From a virus, in the IMG/VR virus record IMGVR_UViG_3300050821_001025, positions 1 to 48,424 of that record: a DNA stretch of 48,424 bases. One strand, 5' to 3'. Both the position numbers and the translations under genes were made by a program. Below the pieces are notes generated by a model that worked only from the letters and a program-made list of their open reading frames with translations, made no database searches and was not told where the DNA came from. This document shows, piece after piece, positions 16,665 through 24,079 of this stretch. Position 1 is the stretch's first letter; every line of letters starts with the position of its first letter.

Positions 16665-17633
16665 CTACCCTCCGTCTGTTTGCACGTGGCTGGCAAAGAC
16701 CTTGGCAATGTGATTCGCCAGTGGGAAGGGAATCTTGGCGATCATGGCGGAAGCGGCTTTGCGAGAGTTGGACTTACTGCCGAACCTGCGACCAAGAGTG
16801 TTTTTTTCCAGCGGCTCACCGTGCGGAGTGAAGCCCTTTACGCCGCCCTCGCCGACCTGAAACTCTTCCCTGAATCTCTGCGCTGCTGTGACGTTGAAGC
16901 CGGGAGAGTTGCGGTCAGAGAAGTTTACGCCAGAGACTTTCACTGCCTCGGGCCCACAGTCTCGACTCGTGAAGCGCGCGCCCTTGCCCACGTCCGTGCG
17001 CCGTCCGCTCTCCGACGGCACTTTAACTGCTTCGTCGTTATGCGGCCATCCTGAAATCCTTCCGCCCTTTGCTCCGGGCAGTCGCTTGTTGGAGTTCGCT
17101 TCGGACTTACTGCCTTCCCGATGAGCTGCGACATTGCCGACAGGTCTGTCGTTCCAGATTTGCTCTTTGCAGTCGCCGAACTTTCGCGGCGGGAGTGTAA
17201 TCGGCATCAGCGCCGGCACATCTCCCCACAAGTAATAGCTACCAAAGTGCCACTTGGCTCGACCTACCCACTTCTGCGCTCCCCGAACATTCTCAATTAC
17301 GAGGGGAATGTATCTTCCCGCGGCTTCCGAGGCTTCGCGTTGAATCCGAAAGCAGGCGTCAAAGAGCGTGTTGTCTGGCGGTGGCAAGGCTTTGGCTCGG
17401 CTCCACGGCATCGCCCGGTAGGAGTAGGCTTGGCAGGGCGGGGAAGCTACGATGCAGGTGGCGTCTTTGAACTGCGAACCATGCAATGTGGTCACGTCCT
17501 GCAAAACCAGTTGGCTGGGATAGCCTCCGGTGCCGTAGTCATGGCGTTCGATGTCGAATCCGATCACGCGATAGCCCTCGGCGAGAAATCCTTCTGCCCA
17601 TCCGCCCAAGCCGCAGTAGAGATCAATCGCCAT
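16665..17633 (-). CDS. DNA (cytosine-5) methyltransferase
   Basis: This 322-residue protein has the ordered motifs of C5-cytosine methyltransferases: motif I DLYCGLGGWAEGF (SAM binding), motif IV ASPPCQAYS with the catalytic Cys, motif VI IENVRG, and a motif X-like end (KAASAMIAKIPFPLANHI). The region between about residues 150 and 280 is the variable target-recognition part and looks unusually Gly/Lys/Ser-rich. No restriction enzyme gene is adjacent, so it is probably an orphan enzyme that protects phage DNA from host restriction or alters expression. ATG 17633 gives the usual start MAIDLYCG; a GTG at 17642 is also possible. Confidence 0.9.
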   Translation of the reverse strand: MAIDLYCGLGGWAEGFLAEGYRVIGFDIERHDYGTGGYPSQLVLQDVTTLHGSQFKDATCIVASPPCQAYSYRAMPWSRAKALPPPDNTLFDACFRIQREASEAAGRYIPLVIENVRGAQKWVGRAKWHFGSYYLWGDVPALMPITLPPRKFGDCKEQIWNDRPVGNVAAHREGSKSEANSNKRLPGAKGGRISGWPHNDEAVKVPSESGRRTDVGKGARFTSRDCGPEAVKVSGVNFSDRNSPGFNVTAAQRFREEFQVGEGGVKGFTPHGEPLEKNTLGRRFGSKSNSRKAASAMIAKIPFPLANHIAKVFASHVQTDGG

Positions 17634-17672
17634 CAAAGTCACACCAACCCCTGTGTAGAAAATCAGTCCTGC

Positions 17673-17876
17673 TTACCTTCCTGTGCGCCCGAGGATTTCT
17701 ACGCCAATTAATTCAGCGCGATCAAAAGCGTCTCCATCAGGCCCACCACCTTGTCCGCCACTACGAAGTACGCTCTCCAATTCCGGCGCATCGCAATCAA
17801 CAGTCTCGTGGGAGGTTTTCAGGGCATTGAGACACTCGCCGTCGTACCGCTGTCGTTTGATAAGGAATCTCAGCAT
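17673..17876 (-). CDS. Small hypothetical early protein
   Basis: The start at ATG 17876 has a good ribosome site (AAAAAGGAGAAAT), giving 67 residues. The N-terminal part is basic (MLRFLIKRQRYDGE), the rest acidic with a Gly-rich stretch (RSGGQGGGPDGDAF), ending LIGVEILGRTGR. No motif recognised. It sits directly upstream of the methyltransferase in the transcript. Confidence 0.65.
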   Translation of the reverse strand: MLRFLIKRQRYDGECLNALKTSHETVDCDAPELESVLRSGGQGGGPDGDAFDRAELIGVEILGRTGR

Positions 17877-17925
17877 ATTTCTCCTTTTTCCGCGCCGCAC
17901 AAGAACCCCGTCCCGTGCTCCCCCA

Positions 17926-18426
17926 CTACTCGCCTGTTGCTTTGCTGATGGTCAGTTCTGCAATTTCCTCTGGCATCTGCCACTCGAATAATCCCTGATG
18001 ACCGCGAAGTGGGATTGCGCCGTTTGGCAATTGAATAAGCGAATCGGTCTGCCACGCCCAGCGGTTCTCGTCATAATTACCCCATAGCTCCTCGTGCTCC
18101 GACAGGTTTTCTAAAACTGTTTCTGTGCGGACGCAGCCCGTCAGCCTAACGATGCAGACTACCGCTCCGAATGACAGCTTCGACAAATCCCCGAGCCAAT
18201 AACGCGCAAAATCGAGAAAGTCATCGTCCGACAAATCAATCGGTTTCTTAGCAGCATGAATCGCTAGCCAACCGCGATAGCTAGTGGGCCAGGATCGCGT
18301 CTCGTTACGCTTCACGCCGCGCCGCATTGCTTCCGCCCACGGCTGCCAGAGAGAAATGACTTTGATAACGCGGGATCGCGCCTCTTTCTGGTCTAACATC
18401 TCCATCTGGTCGCATTGTCCGCACAT
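17926..18426 (-). CDS. ASCH-domain (PUA-like) protein
   Basis: ATG 18426 with GGAGGAG gives 166 residues. The sequence matches ASCH domains: VISLWQPWAEAMRRGVKRNE near the start, YRGWLAIHAAKK, a central strand FGAVVCIVRLTGCV, and the closing PLRGHQGLFEW. ASCH proteins have a beta-barrel fold related to PUA RNA-binding domains, and some act as nucleases or nucleoside amidohydrolases. The substrate here is unknown; RNA or nucleotide binding is the best guess. The frame is open further up to 18501 but would overlap the upstream gene. Confidence 0.85.
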   Translation of the reverse strand: MCGQCDQMEMLDQKEARSRVIKVISLWQPWAEAMRRGVKRNETRSWPTSYRGWLAIHAAKKPIDLSDDDFLDFARYWLGDLSKLSFGAVVCIVRLTGCVRTETVLENLSEHEELWGNYDENRWAWQTDSLIQLPNGAIPLRGHQGLFEWQMPEEIAELTISKATGE

Positions 18427-18485
18427 ACTCCTCCACCAACCTTTCTTCCGCCGTGCTCCCCCAAGGGAGAGAACCAAGAGGAAAG

Positions 18486-18734
18486 TTAACGAGTACACCA
18501 ATCCCGCCGCAGCGATGCCAAATTATCGAGTACTCTGCGAATGTCAGGCTTGCCGACTCCGCCCTGTGCGTGAATCAGTGTCACGATTGCTTCCTTTGAC
18601 AGCCCTGCGCTGAGAGCCTTCTGCGCATTTGTAGAGATGTCGATAATCGCCTGCGCGATAATCTCCGGCGCAATCGGCTCCTCTGGCTTCTGTTTAATTA
18701 CTGGCTTCGGTGGAATATCTTGCTTCTTTGTCAT
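18486..18734 (-). CDS. Small hypothetical helical protein
   Basis: This 82-residue protein has a basic Lys/Pro-rich start (MTKKQDIPPKPVIKQKPEEP) then a helical domain (PEIIAQAIIDISTNAQKALS, KPDIRRVLDNLASLRRDW) with a possible small helix-turn-helix. The ribosome site GGAGAG precedes the ATG. No family recognised. Confidence 0.65.
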   Translation of the reverse strand: MTKKQDIPPKPVIKQKPEEPIAPEIIAQAIIDISTNAQKALSAGLSKEAIVTLIHAQGGVGKPDIRRVLDNLASLRRDWCTR

Positions 18735-18779
18735 TTTCTCTCCTCTCCTTTTCCCTGCCCCCTCTCTGGGAGGACAGAC

Positions 18780-19049
18780 CTAAGAACTTGCTTCAAAAAA
18801 GTGCCACACAAATACGCCATCTTGAACTGTTGCGATGTACTCGTCCGCGACTTCTGGCCCCGGATTGTTTGTGCCGGTTCCGAAACATAGAATCTTAACC
18901 TTCCTCGCTGGAGATTCTTCGTCCACGTCCGTCCATAGCGTAATGGTTCCGCGCTGAACCTGTACGTCCAGCATCCGATGAATTGCTGGCATACTCACGA
19001 ACTGCGAGTCCGCAATCTGCAACCTGTATTTAAGAATCCGTCGCGCCAT
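18780..19049 (-). CDS. Conserved phage protein, DUF7352-like
   Basis: This 89-residue protein has the order ILKYRLQIADSQFVSMPA, then VQRGTITLWTDVDEE, then ILCFGTGTNNPG. I recall this as a widespread small phage family (DUF7352-like), without known function, built of short beta strands. The name is from memory and needs a profile search. Confidence 0.65.
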   Translation of the reverse strand: MARRILKYRLQIADSQFVSMPAIHRMLDVQVQRGTITLWTDVDEESPARKVKILCFGTGTNNPGPEVADEYIATVQDGVFVWHFFEASS

Positions 19050-19082
19050 TTCTCCCCTTCCTTCCCCTTCGGGCCACGCCCG

Positions 19083-19535
19083 CTAAATTGTCAGTGCCGC
19101 ATACAGCGATTTAACATCAGGCTTCGCGCCGGATTGCAGCACACGCAAAATCCTCTCCCACCGTTCCGGCCACTTCTTTGCAAACCAGTCCAAACTGAGG
19201 ACTTTATGATTGTCGAACCACGTATGACAGCATTCGCATCCCGCGAAAGAATTGTCCGGCTCCCAGCGCGTGATGTAGTATTCCCGGCTTTGCACGTGGC
19301 ACCACTGAATCGCGATGATCCGTCCGTATTCTTGGGAAAACTCCCCAGCAACCCTTCCGCACCGCTGGCAGACATTTTGGTCGCGATCTTCCACGATGTC
19401 TTTCCGTGCCGCCTTGTCCAGGGCAATGACCATCTTCCGCCGCGATACGGTTTTCTTGTGCCGCGTCCGGTTCTTCCGCTTCTTGCGCGGCCCCGGTTTC
19501 GGCAAACCTAAACTCTGGCTATGGTCTATCGGCAT
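19083..19535 (-). CDS. HNH/NinG-like nuclease
   Basis: This 150-residue protein has a basic N-terminus (PGPRKKRKNRTRHKK), then CQRCG, a WCHVQSR motif and a downstream CECCHTWFDNH pair. Two CxxC knuckles around a His-containing central motif are typical of HNH nucleases and of NinG/Rap-type phage recombination nucleases. The family cuts branched or damaged DNA intermediates or acts in packaging. Nearby ERF recombinase and replication genes favour a recombination role. Confidence 0.78.
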   Translation of the reverse strand: MPIDHSQSLGLPKPGPRKKRKNRTRHKKTVSRRKMVIALDKAARKDIVEDRDQNVCQRCGRVAGEFSQEYGRIIAIQWCHVQSREYYITRWEPDNSFAGCECCHTWFDNHKVLSLDWFAKKWPERWERILRVLQSGAKPDVKSLYAALTI

Positions 19536-19689
19536 TTTTTGCCTTTATAATTCTCAGCTTTTGTGTGACCCGTCGCCTTACATACTCGTTTTGCTCTACT
19601 TTGTGCGCCAGTGGAGTGACGAATCTCCCATCCTCAGTCTTGACGAACACAGGAGCCACGCGCCTTGGATTTTTCCACGCCCAACTCAT
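19519..19689 (-). CDS. Small basic hypothetical protein
   Basis: This 56-residue ORF starts at an ATG overlapping the upstream TGA (ATGA) and ends 17 bases into the nuclease gene. It is basic (RRVAPVFVKTEDGRFVTPLA, then VRRRVTQKLRIIKAKN). No family recognised; expression is supported by the tight coupling on both sides. Confidence 0.65.
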   Translation of the reverse strand: MSWAWKNPRRVAPVFVKTEDGRFVTPLAHKVEQNEYVRRRVTQKLRIIKAKNADRP

Positions 19690-20165
19690 TTGGTAACAGC
19701 TTCAAATCCCTTGCGATGTTGCTCCAAATTTTCTGGTGAAGGCTGGTCGAGTCCGGCCATTTTACGCAGCGAAGCCCTCAGTGCTTGGCGATCTTCTTCG
19801 GTTGCCAGCTTGCCTTCCTGTTCCGCTTTGCGCTGCTCGGCCTTGTAACGTTCCCAATCGTTGTTTCCGCGCTCTTGTAGTGCGCTTTCTTGAACTAGAT
19901 CGCACAGTTCAGCAATGGTATTCGGGTCGGGGAAATACTCACCGCGATAGCGCAAGAACGCCTTCTCAACTGTTTCCGTCGAGTATCCGCCCAGCTTTAC
20001 CTGCCACAGCCTCATCTCGCCGGGGAGCATCTCCCTCGACTTGCTCTGGGCTATCGAGAGGAGCAATCCAGCCCAAGCTGGCGGCTGATTCGAGGTTTGT
20101 ACGAGCAACTTGTCGCGCCCTTGACTCGCGTTGAACTTTTCCACCGCTTTGCTGATGTGTTCCAT
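19686..20165 (-). CDS. Possible helicase loader-like replication protein
   Basis: This 159-residue protein has EMRLWQVKLGGYSTETVEKA followed by YRGEYFPDPNTIAEL, which resembles the N-terminal helical domain of phage helicase loaders or inhibitors (G39P-like: Trp...Leu...FPP-type turn). A Glu/Arg-rich C-terminal helix follows. Its first 200 bases overlap the end of the replisome-organiser-like gene in another frame. Phages often encode an initiator and loader pair here; the assignment is by weak pattern and context. Confidence 0.55.
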   Translation of the reverse strand: MEHISKAVEKFNASQGRDKLLVQTSNQPPAWAGLLLSIAQSKSREMLPGEMRLWQVKLGGYSTETVEKAFLRYRGEYFPDPNTIAELCDLVQESALQERGNNDWERYKAEQRKAEQEGKLATEEDRQALRASLRKMAGLDQPSPENLEQHRKGFEAVTK

Positions 20166-20814
20166 TTCCGTTTTTCTCCCATGTAATGATTGCGGATCGC
20201 CAGTTCTTCATCGCCACATTTCCCTTATACTTCCATCCCCGCGCTGTGTAGTAGTTGAAGAATTCTTCCGGGTCTATGCCCTTACCTCTTTTCTCGCAAT
20301 AAGCGGTGATCTCTCCTAGAGAGGGAATTGCGAAATGTTCAGAGCGGGTTTGTTTTTGACTTACTGCTTCTGCATTTGGAGATGGAGATGGTATGTCGTA
20401 CAAAGCGTTACCTGTAACAGGTGTAACGTTTTTTCGCCTACCCCTCAACCTTTGAACTCGCACTCTGGTTTTCTCGCGCTGCACTTCGGCAGACATCAAC
20501 TCCCTGTATTTGGAGTGATTTACCAAAAACCATCCCCCATTTACTACCTTGATTCTCCGACCCTCTTCTTCTTGGCTCCACGAATACTTGTCTGGCTGTT
20601 GGAACTTTTCTAGGGCTGCTTCACATTCCCCTAGTGTGATTCTTGCTCGAACCGCCAATCCTGGAATCGTGGCTTCAACTATCCCGTCGCGGTTCGCCAT
20701 TGCCAGCATAGTGATCCACAGCACCCGCGTCTCAGAGTCCTCTTGCCAGATTGTTGAGTCCAAGATGCGACTGAATAGCTTGGTATATCCGGCCATTTGG
20801 TTACTGTAACTCAT
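19966..20814 (-). CDS. Replisome organiser-like protein (initiator)
   Basis: This 282-residue protein has an N-terminal winged-helix-like domain (GYTKLFSRILDSTIWQEDSE, AVRARITLGECEAALEKF, GGWFLVNHSKYRE) and, after a Ser/Pro linker, a DnaD/organiser-like C-terminal domain (SLGEITAYCEKRGKGIDPEE, YKGNVAMKNWRSAIITWEKN). This two-part layout is that of phage replication initiators that bind the origin and recruit host helicase. The last 200 bases overlap the next gene in another frame, so its C-terminal tail may be under dual constraint. The origin may lie inside this gene, as in lambda O, but I saw no clear iterons. Confidence 0.78.
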   Translation of the reverse strand: MSYSNQMAGYTKLFSRILDSTIWQEDSETRVLWITMLAMANRDGIVEATIPGLAVRARITLGECEAALEKFQQPDKYSWSQEEEGRRIKVVNGGWFLVNHSKYRELMSAEVQREKTRVRVQRLRGRRKNVTPVTGNALYDIPSPSPNAEAVSQKQTRSEHFAIPSLGEITAYCEKRGKGIDPEEFFNYYTARGWKYKGNVAMKNWRSAIITWEKNGNGTHQQSGGKVQRESRARQVARTNLESAASLGWIAPLDSPEQVEGDAPRRDEAVAGKAGRILDGNS

Positions 20815-20941
20815 GGTAACGATTTGTCAAACTGTGAATATCTCGCAAATCTTCGTCGCGTCCCAACTCTCCTAGCCGGGTGAGAAACCAGAATCCGATC
20901 TGGGCCAGCGGAAGGGCGAAAAGGGCAAGTTCAAAGCTCAT
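20801..20941 (-). CDS. Very small protein with hydrophobic N-terminus
   Basis: This 46-residue ORF starts in an ATGA overlap with the upstream gene and ends 14 bases into the initiator gene. Residues 2-20 are hydrophobic (SFELALFALPLAQIGFWFL), the rest polar. It is probably a single-span membrane peptide. No family recognised. Confidence 0.6.
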   Translation of the reverse strand: MSFELALFALPLAQIGFWFLTRLGELGRDEDLRDIHSLTNRYHELQ

Positions 20942-21132
20942 CCAATTTCTCCATTCCTGCGATCTAGGAACTCAAACTTCATCCCACAACTGACGCAAAA
21001 CTCAGGGTCACCCATCAGGCCCATGATTCCGCCACAAGCTCCGCACCGCCAGCGCGTGAAGCCGTCATTCAGGCCTTGAATGGGCCGCTCGACCTCGTAG
21101 CAGCTATGGCGTTCGCGCTCAGTTAACGGCAT
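20938..21132 (-). CDS. Zinc-ribbon protein
   Basis: This 64-residue protein carries WRCGACGGIMGLMGDPEFCV, with a second knuckle at CVSCG, a standard two-CxxC zinc ribbon. The N-terminus is charged and polar. It is one of a group of tiny zinc proteins in this transcript. DNA, RNA or host-protein binding is likely but untested. Confidence 0.72.
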   Translation of the reverse strand: MPLTERERHSCYEVERPIQGLNDGFTRWRCGACGGIMGLMGDPEFCVSCGMKFEFLDRRNGEIG

Positions 21133-21319
21133 TGCGCTTCCTCCGCCTAATCATCCGGCCGTGCTCCCGGCGTTTCTGCGGCGTCCAGATAAGCTTGCCT
21201 CGCTGATGTTGATACTCCCCTCGACAGGCCAGATTTTCGCACAGAATGCGGCCCGGTGGGATGATCGCGCGGCAGATCGAGCAAAGCCCGATGCAAATCA
21301 CGCCAGTGTCTTGACCCAT
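21119..21319 (-). CDS. Small four-cysteine zinc-binding protein
   Basis: This 66-residue protein has CSICRAIIPPGRILCENLAC, two pairs of cysteines in a treble-clef-like spacing, followed by a strongly basic tail (KRREHGRMIRRRKRN). Such a layout fits a small DNA- or RNA-binding protein. It overlaps the upstream ERF gene by 22 bases. Confidence 0.7.
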   Translation of the reverse strand: MGQDTGVICIGLCSICRAIIPPGRILCENLACRGEYQHQRGKLIWTPQKRREHGRMIRRRKRNAVN

Positions 21320-22152
21320 TGCAAAGCCTCATCTAGTTGGAGTGGTGTCATTTTGGTCATGGAATCAATCCCGAAAGTCTCATAGCACCAGCGTTTGACA
21401 TCTTCTTCGGGGACTTCTTTTTCTCCCGCCAAAGCAAAGAGTTTGGAAAAGTTCAAATTCGTCTTGGGCAAGCTATCCTGTACGGCCTTGGTTAGATCGC
21501 CTTTGTCTGGCGTGAGTAGCCATTTGATAGCCGCATCGAACTTGTTTTTGGGCATTTCCTCAATGCTGAAAATGCCGGAGGCTTTGAACTTAGCGGAGAT
21601 TTGGGCCTCAGTGCGGACACCCTTTGACTTCGCGGAATTCCACGCGGAGATTTGCTCTTTGGTGACAAGCCGCTGATCTTCGGTGCGCTGATCAAAGTCG
21701 CGCTCGTACTTTTTGTCGGTTCCAACCGATGCTGCATTTCCATCATCGTCGGTATCGGCTGCGACATTGAGGAAAGCACTTAGAGAGTACCGCCGTGCGT
21801 AGGTAAAGGCACTTCCAGCCCCTTGCGCGTCATACTTGACCATCGGGAGGGCCAATTCGTCTTGGAGCCACTGGCCGCTGCTGTGGGCCAATTTGGTTGT
21901 GATGATCGCGTTGTTTCCATCCACGCGGCAGGATTGCAGGACAATCAGCCCGTTTTCGCACAGGGCCGGGGTAACCGCTTCAATCACGGTTGCCAAGTCC
22001 GCATACTTTGATTTGAAAAACGGATTATTTGAGTCTTTGACTACCTTTTTGAATGACTTACGGGCCAAAGCAAGGGCTTCAACCAATTTGCCAATGTCGG
22101 CAGTGTGAGACAGGCCAGATTTCGGCGTAACTTCTTGAACTTCTTCTGACAT
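21298..22152 (-). CDS. erf: ERF family single-strand annealing protein
   Basis: This 284-residue protein (ATG 22152, ribosome site GGAGGAGG) shows the ERF family core: NNPFFKSKYADLATVIEAV, ALCENGLIVLQSC, and GSAFTYARRYSLSAFLNVA followed by an acidic ADTDDDGN. ERF proteins, named after the P22 protein, form rings that anneal complementary single strands in phage recombination and genome circularisation. The C-terminal half is helical and may bind partners. Circularisation by Erf would fit the terminally redundant or circular map. The frame is open further up but lacks another good start. Confidence 0.9.
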   Translation of the reverse strand: MSEEVQEVTPKSGLSHTADIGKLVEALALARKSFKKVVKDSNNPFFKSKYADLATVIEAVTPALCENGLIVLQSCRVDGNNAIITTKLAHSSGQWLQDELALPMVKYDAQGAGSAFTYARRYSLSAFLNVAADTDDDGNAASVGTDKKYERDFDQRTEDQRLVTKEQISAWNSAKSKGVRTEAQISAKFKASGIFSIEEMPKNKFDAAIKWLLTPDKGDLTKAVQDSLPKTNLNFSKLFALAGEKEVPEEDVKRWCYETFGIDSMTKMTPLQLDEALQWVKTLA

Positions 22153-22307
22153 TTCGCCTCCTCCAAAAGCAGTTTGACAGCGGCATTTCTCCCCAGCACG
22201 GTAAGCTGGCCGTTTACGCGGACGATCTTCAAATCTGGCCCATGTCCACAGCACGGGCAATTCCCCAAACAATGAGCGTCAAAACGGCCATGCCCACACA
22301 GAACCAA
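22041..22307 (-). CDS. Candidate small zinc-finger ORF overlapping ERF start
   Basis: An 88-codon frame from TTG 22307 has CLGNCPCCGHG near its start, then DLKIVRVNGQLTVLGRNAAV and a basic tail. The first part reads like a small zinc protein and fills the 77-base gap between its neighbours, where this densely packed region otherwise has none. But the start codon is poor, and it overlaps the ERF gene by over 100 bases. It could instead be a shorter gene or a shadow. Confidence 0.35.
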   Translation of the reverse strand: MVLCGHGRFDAHCLGNCPCCGHGPDLKIVRVNGQLTVLGRNAAVKLLLEEAKCQKKFKKLRRNLACLTLPTLANWLKPLLWPVSHSKR

Positions 22308-22390
22308 GCCGCCTTCATCATGCGTTCGCGGCGTAAATCGGCTTTGGCGAACTTCTCCCGCAGTACGGTAGCAGCGTGTTCATCAGTCAT
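22229..22390 (-). CDS. Small single-span membrane protein
   Basis: ATG 22390 overlaps the upstream stop (TGATG), giving 53 residues. A charged N-terminal helix (EHAATVLREKFAKADLRRER) is followed by one membrane span (AWFCVGMAVLTLIVWGIARA). It is probably an inner-membrane peptide of unknown role. Confidence 0.68.
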   Translation of the reverse strand: MTDEHAATVLREKFAKADLRRERMMKAAWFCVGMAVLTLIVWGIARAVDMGQI

Positions 22391-22659
22391 CACAGCCTCC
22401 CGGCCAGCATCAACCAGAAGCCAGCAGCCAAAACAATCACGGAAAAGAGAACGCCTAAAAGCATCTGCTTCGCCGGATCGGTGATTTTCCGCTTTGTTTG
22501 GCAGATTTCCCCTCGGGCAAATTTCGCTCTCCGCTCCACGCGCTCCCGTATTCGCTGAGAGCACACCGGGCAATCCCACAGCGGAACCACATGCTCCCAG
22601 CAGTAATTAGCAATTGCCCACAGCCACACGCGAGTCAGAAATCGCTTCATCTTCACCAT
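22390..22659 (-). CDS. Membrane protein with CxxC motif
   Basis: ATG 22659 sits in an ATGGTGA overlap with the upstream gene, giving 89 residues. It has an aromatic N-terminal helix with WDCPVCSQRI, a basic middle and a C-terminal membrane span (MLLGVLFSVIVLAAGFWLML). Together with its smaller downstream neighbour it forms a pair of early membrane proteins. Function unknown. Confidence 0.65.
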   Translation of the reverse strand: MVKMKRFLTRVWLWAIANYCWEHVVPLWDCPVCSQRIRERVERRAKFARGEICQTKRKITDPAKQMLLGVLFSVIVLAAGFWLMLAGRL

Positions 22660-23039
22660 TGCATAGCCTCCCATTCTTCCCACGCTCGATGTATCAGGTT
22701 CGCGCACTCATCGGTGTTGTGCAGCCCTACAATCGGACAGTCGCGGTCGGTGCATTCGCGTGGTTCCCAAGGGTCAAAGCCAAACTTCTCATCCCACCGC
22801 GCCCAAAAGTCCGCAATCGCTTCGGCTTCGGTCGCGCCATAGCCGACAATGGAATCGCTGACGTAGTTCCCGTCCACGTAATCCGCATCGTAGGAATTGT
22901 CGTCATACGCCGACCAGTCAATCGTGCGAATCGGAATCGGCGGATAATCGTGGCTCGTCTTGACTACAACGCTTGCGCGGCGTTCCTGCCGCTCCACCAT
23001 TGCCGTCAGGTCGGAGATCAACTGGCCGTTATAGATCAT
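22653..23039 (-). CDS. Hypothetical acidic early protein
   Basis: This 128-residue protein is acidic and rich in Asp, Tyr and Trp (DDNSYDADYVDGNYVSDSIV, then ATEAEAIADFWARWDEKFGF). The segment SIVGYGATEAEAIADF, a Gly followed by ATxxEAxxDF, is a pattern seen in small phage and bacterial alpha/beta proteins of the HicB-like or DUF1508-like kind, but the match is too short to name. Near the end are two cysteines (CTDRDCPIVGLHNTDEC). Confidence 0.65.
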   Translation of the reverse strand: MIYNGQLISDLTAMVERQERRASVVVKTSHDYPPIPIRTIDWSAYDDNSYDADYVDGNYVSDSIVGYGATEAEAIADFWARWDEKFGFDPWEPRECTDRDCPIVGLHNTDECANLIHRAWEEWEAMQW

Positions 23040-23313
23040 CGTCGTCTCCCTCGTCTGATTCGTAGGTTGTGACCATGCGGCCAGCCTTCGCGCCCGTGGA
23101 ATTAGCTTCCAGTTTCCGGGCTGGGTCGTTGTGTCCGACGGTCAGCAATATTTCCATGTAGGTCGAATACTTTCTAGCCGCGATCTCATAATCATGGCGC
23201 ATCTTCTCGGCATGTTTCCGCGCCTTCTCCAATTGCACATTCGCGTCCTGCCAATCGGCCATGCAAGCATCAGCCTCGGCCTTAAGTTTTGCCAATTCGG
23301 CGCGGTTAGCCAC
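23029..23313 (-). CDS. Coiled-coil protein with acidic tail
   Basis: This 94-residue protein is mostly one helix with heptad character (ELAKLKAEADACMADWQDAN, KARKHAEKMRHDYEIAARKY), ending in an acidic tail (YESDEGDDDDL). Acidic tails of this sort occur in DNA-mimic or protein-binding phage proteins. No family recognised. Confidence 0.65.
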   Translation of the reverse strand: MANRAELAKLKAEADACMADWQDANVQLEKARKHAEKMRHDYEIAARKYSTYMEILLTVGHNDPARKLEANSTGAKAGRMVTTYESDEGDDDDL

Positions 23314-23614
23314 GGGTGGAGTCCTCCGCCTTCATGGTGTTCTGATATTCGCAAACATGCTCACGTTTAGTGAGGTCGGGAATAGTTCTCCCTGTTGCCC
23401 GTTTCATCATTGGGGTGTCTTGATACTGCTTCCTCGCTTCCGCTAGTCCAGCGGTGAATGCTTGCCGATTCAATGACTCGATGCGATCAAAGAGACGCGT
23501 GAATTCTTTATCGTAAGGCGGCTGGTCGGCGGCTGGGATGCCCACATAGTGCTGCCAAATCCAGCGAGTTAGCGACTCAGGCGTATCCGGCACGTTGTAA
23601 ATGTCAGGAGCCAA
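23306..23614 (-). CDS. Hypothetical early protein with TTG start
   Basis: The start is TTG 23614, five bases after a strong GTAGGAGG site, giving 102 residues. The N-terminal half is globular (SLTRWIWQHYVGIPAADQPP) and the rest is helical and basic (FDRIESLNRQAFTAGLAEAR). No motif recognised. The upstream gene overlaps by 11 bases. Confidence 0.65.
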   Translation of the reverse strand: MAPDIYNVPDTPESLTRWIWQHYVGIPAADQPPYDKEFTRLFDRIESLNRQAFTAGLAEARKQYQDTPMMKRATGRTIPDLTKREHVCEYQNTMKAEDSTRG

Positions 23615-23864
23615 AAGTGCCTCCTACCCGCTGCCTCGCCGTCTCGGGTGTCCAATGCACCGCAAGTTCTGTGGACTCCTGCGCGATTGTTGCCGCTTCG
23701 CTCCGCGCCTCGATTGCGGCCTCAACGCCCCGGAGCAAATGGAACACGTTCTGCCCAGAAGCCATCTCGGGAGCGTCAAACTCGATAATATCCACGAGGT
23801 TCGTGCGCTCAAGGCCGTCAATTTCGCCCACAACTTCATACGTGCAAACCCGATACTTTTTCAT
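23604..23864 (-). CDS. Hypothetical early protein
   Basis: This 86-residue protein has a beta-strand-rich start (MKKYRVCTYEVVGEIDGLER) and a helical, acidic second half (LLRGVEAAIEARSEAATIAQ). The opening resembles small ferredoxin-like folds. It is coupled to its upstream neighbour by ATGA. Not recognised. Confidence 0.65.
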   Translation of the reverse strand: MKKYRVCTYEVVGEIDGLERTNLVDIIEFDAPEMASGQNVFHLLRGVEAAIEARSEAATIAQESTELAVHWTPETARQRVGGTFGS

Positions 23865-24079
23865 CGCCCGTCCCTCTCTTTCAGCTTGGAATCACCATGC
23901 GGCCCACAATCAAAGCACCGCATAGTTTTCTCGTGCTTGTAGTCGAAAATCGGGTTGCAATGGGCCACATGGCCGCATTCGAGCAAGATCGGCGTTATAG
24001 TTCCGGGGCATTCCCCGCCTGACGATCTATCAGGCTGAATCTCTATAACTTTGCGGAATGGGCCTCGCGGGTCAGTCAT
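23861..24079 (-). CDS. Small zinc-finger protein
   Basis: This 72-residue protein carries ILLECGHVAHCNPIFDYKHE and MRCFDCGPHGD: Cys and His pairs in the CGH...C...CxxC arrangement of small zinc ribbons. It lies second in the leftward early transcript. Its role is unknown. Confidence 0.7.
   Translation of the reverse strand: MTDPRGPFRKVIEIQPDRSSGGECPGTITPILLECGHVAHCNPIFDYKHEKTMRCFDCGPHGDSKLKERDGR

Noticed and set aside
17121-17711. 196-codon plus-strand frame over the methyltransferase
   Set aside because: Antisense to a gene with clear catalytic motifs, no ribosome site and random composition.
18978-19848. Two 177-codon plus-strand frames over the nuclease region
   Set aside because: Antisense to the HNH-like and replication genes; Arg/Pro/Leu shadow composition.
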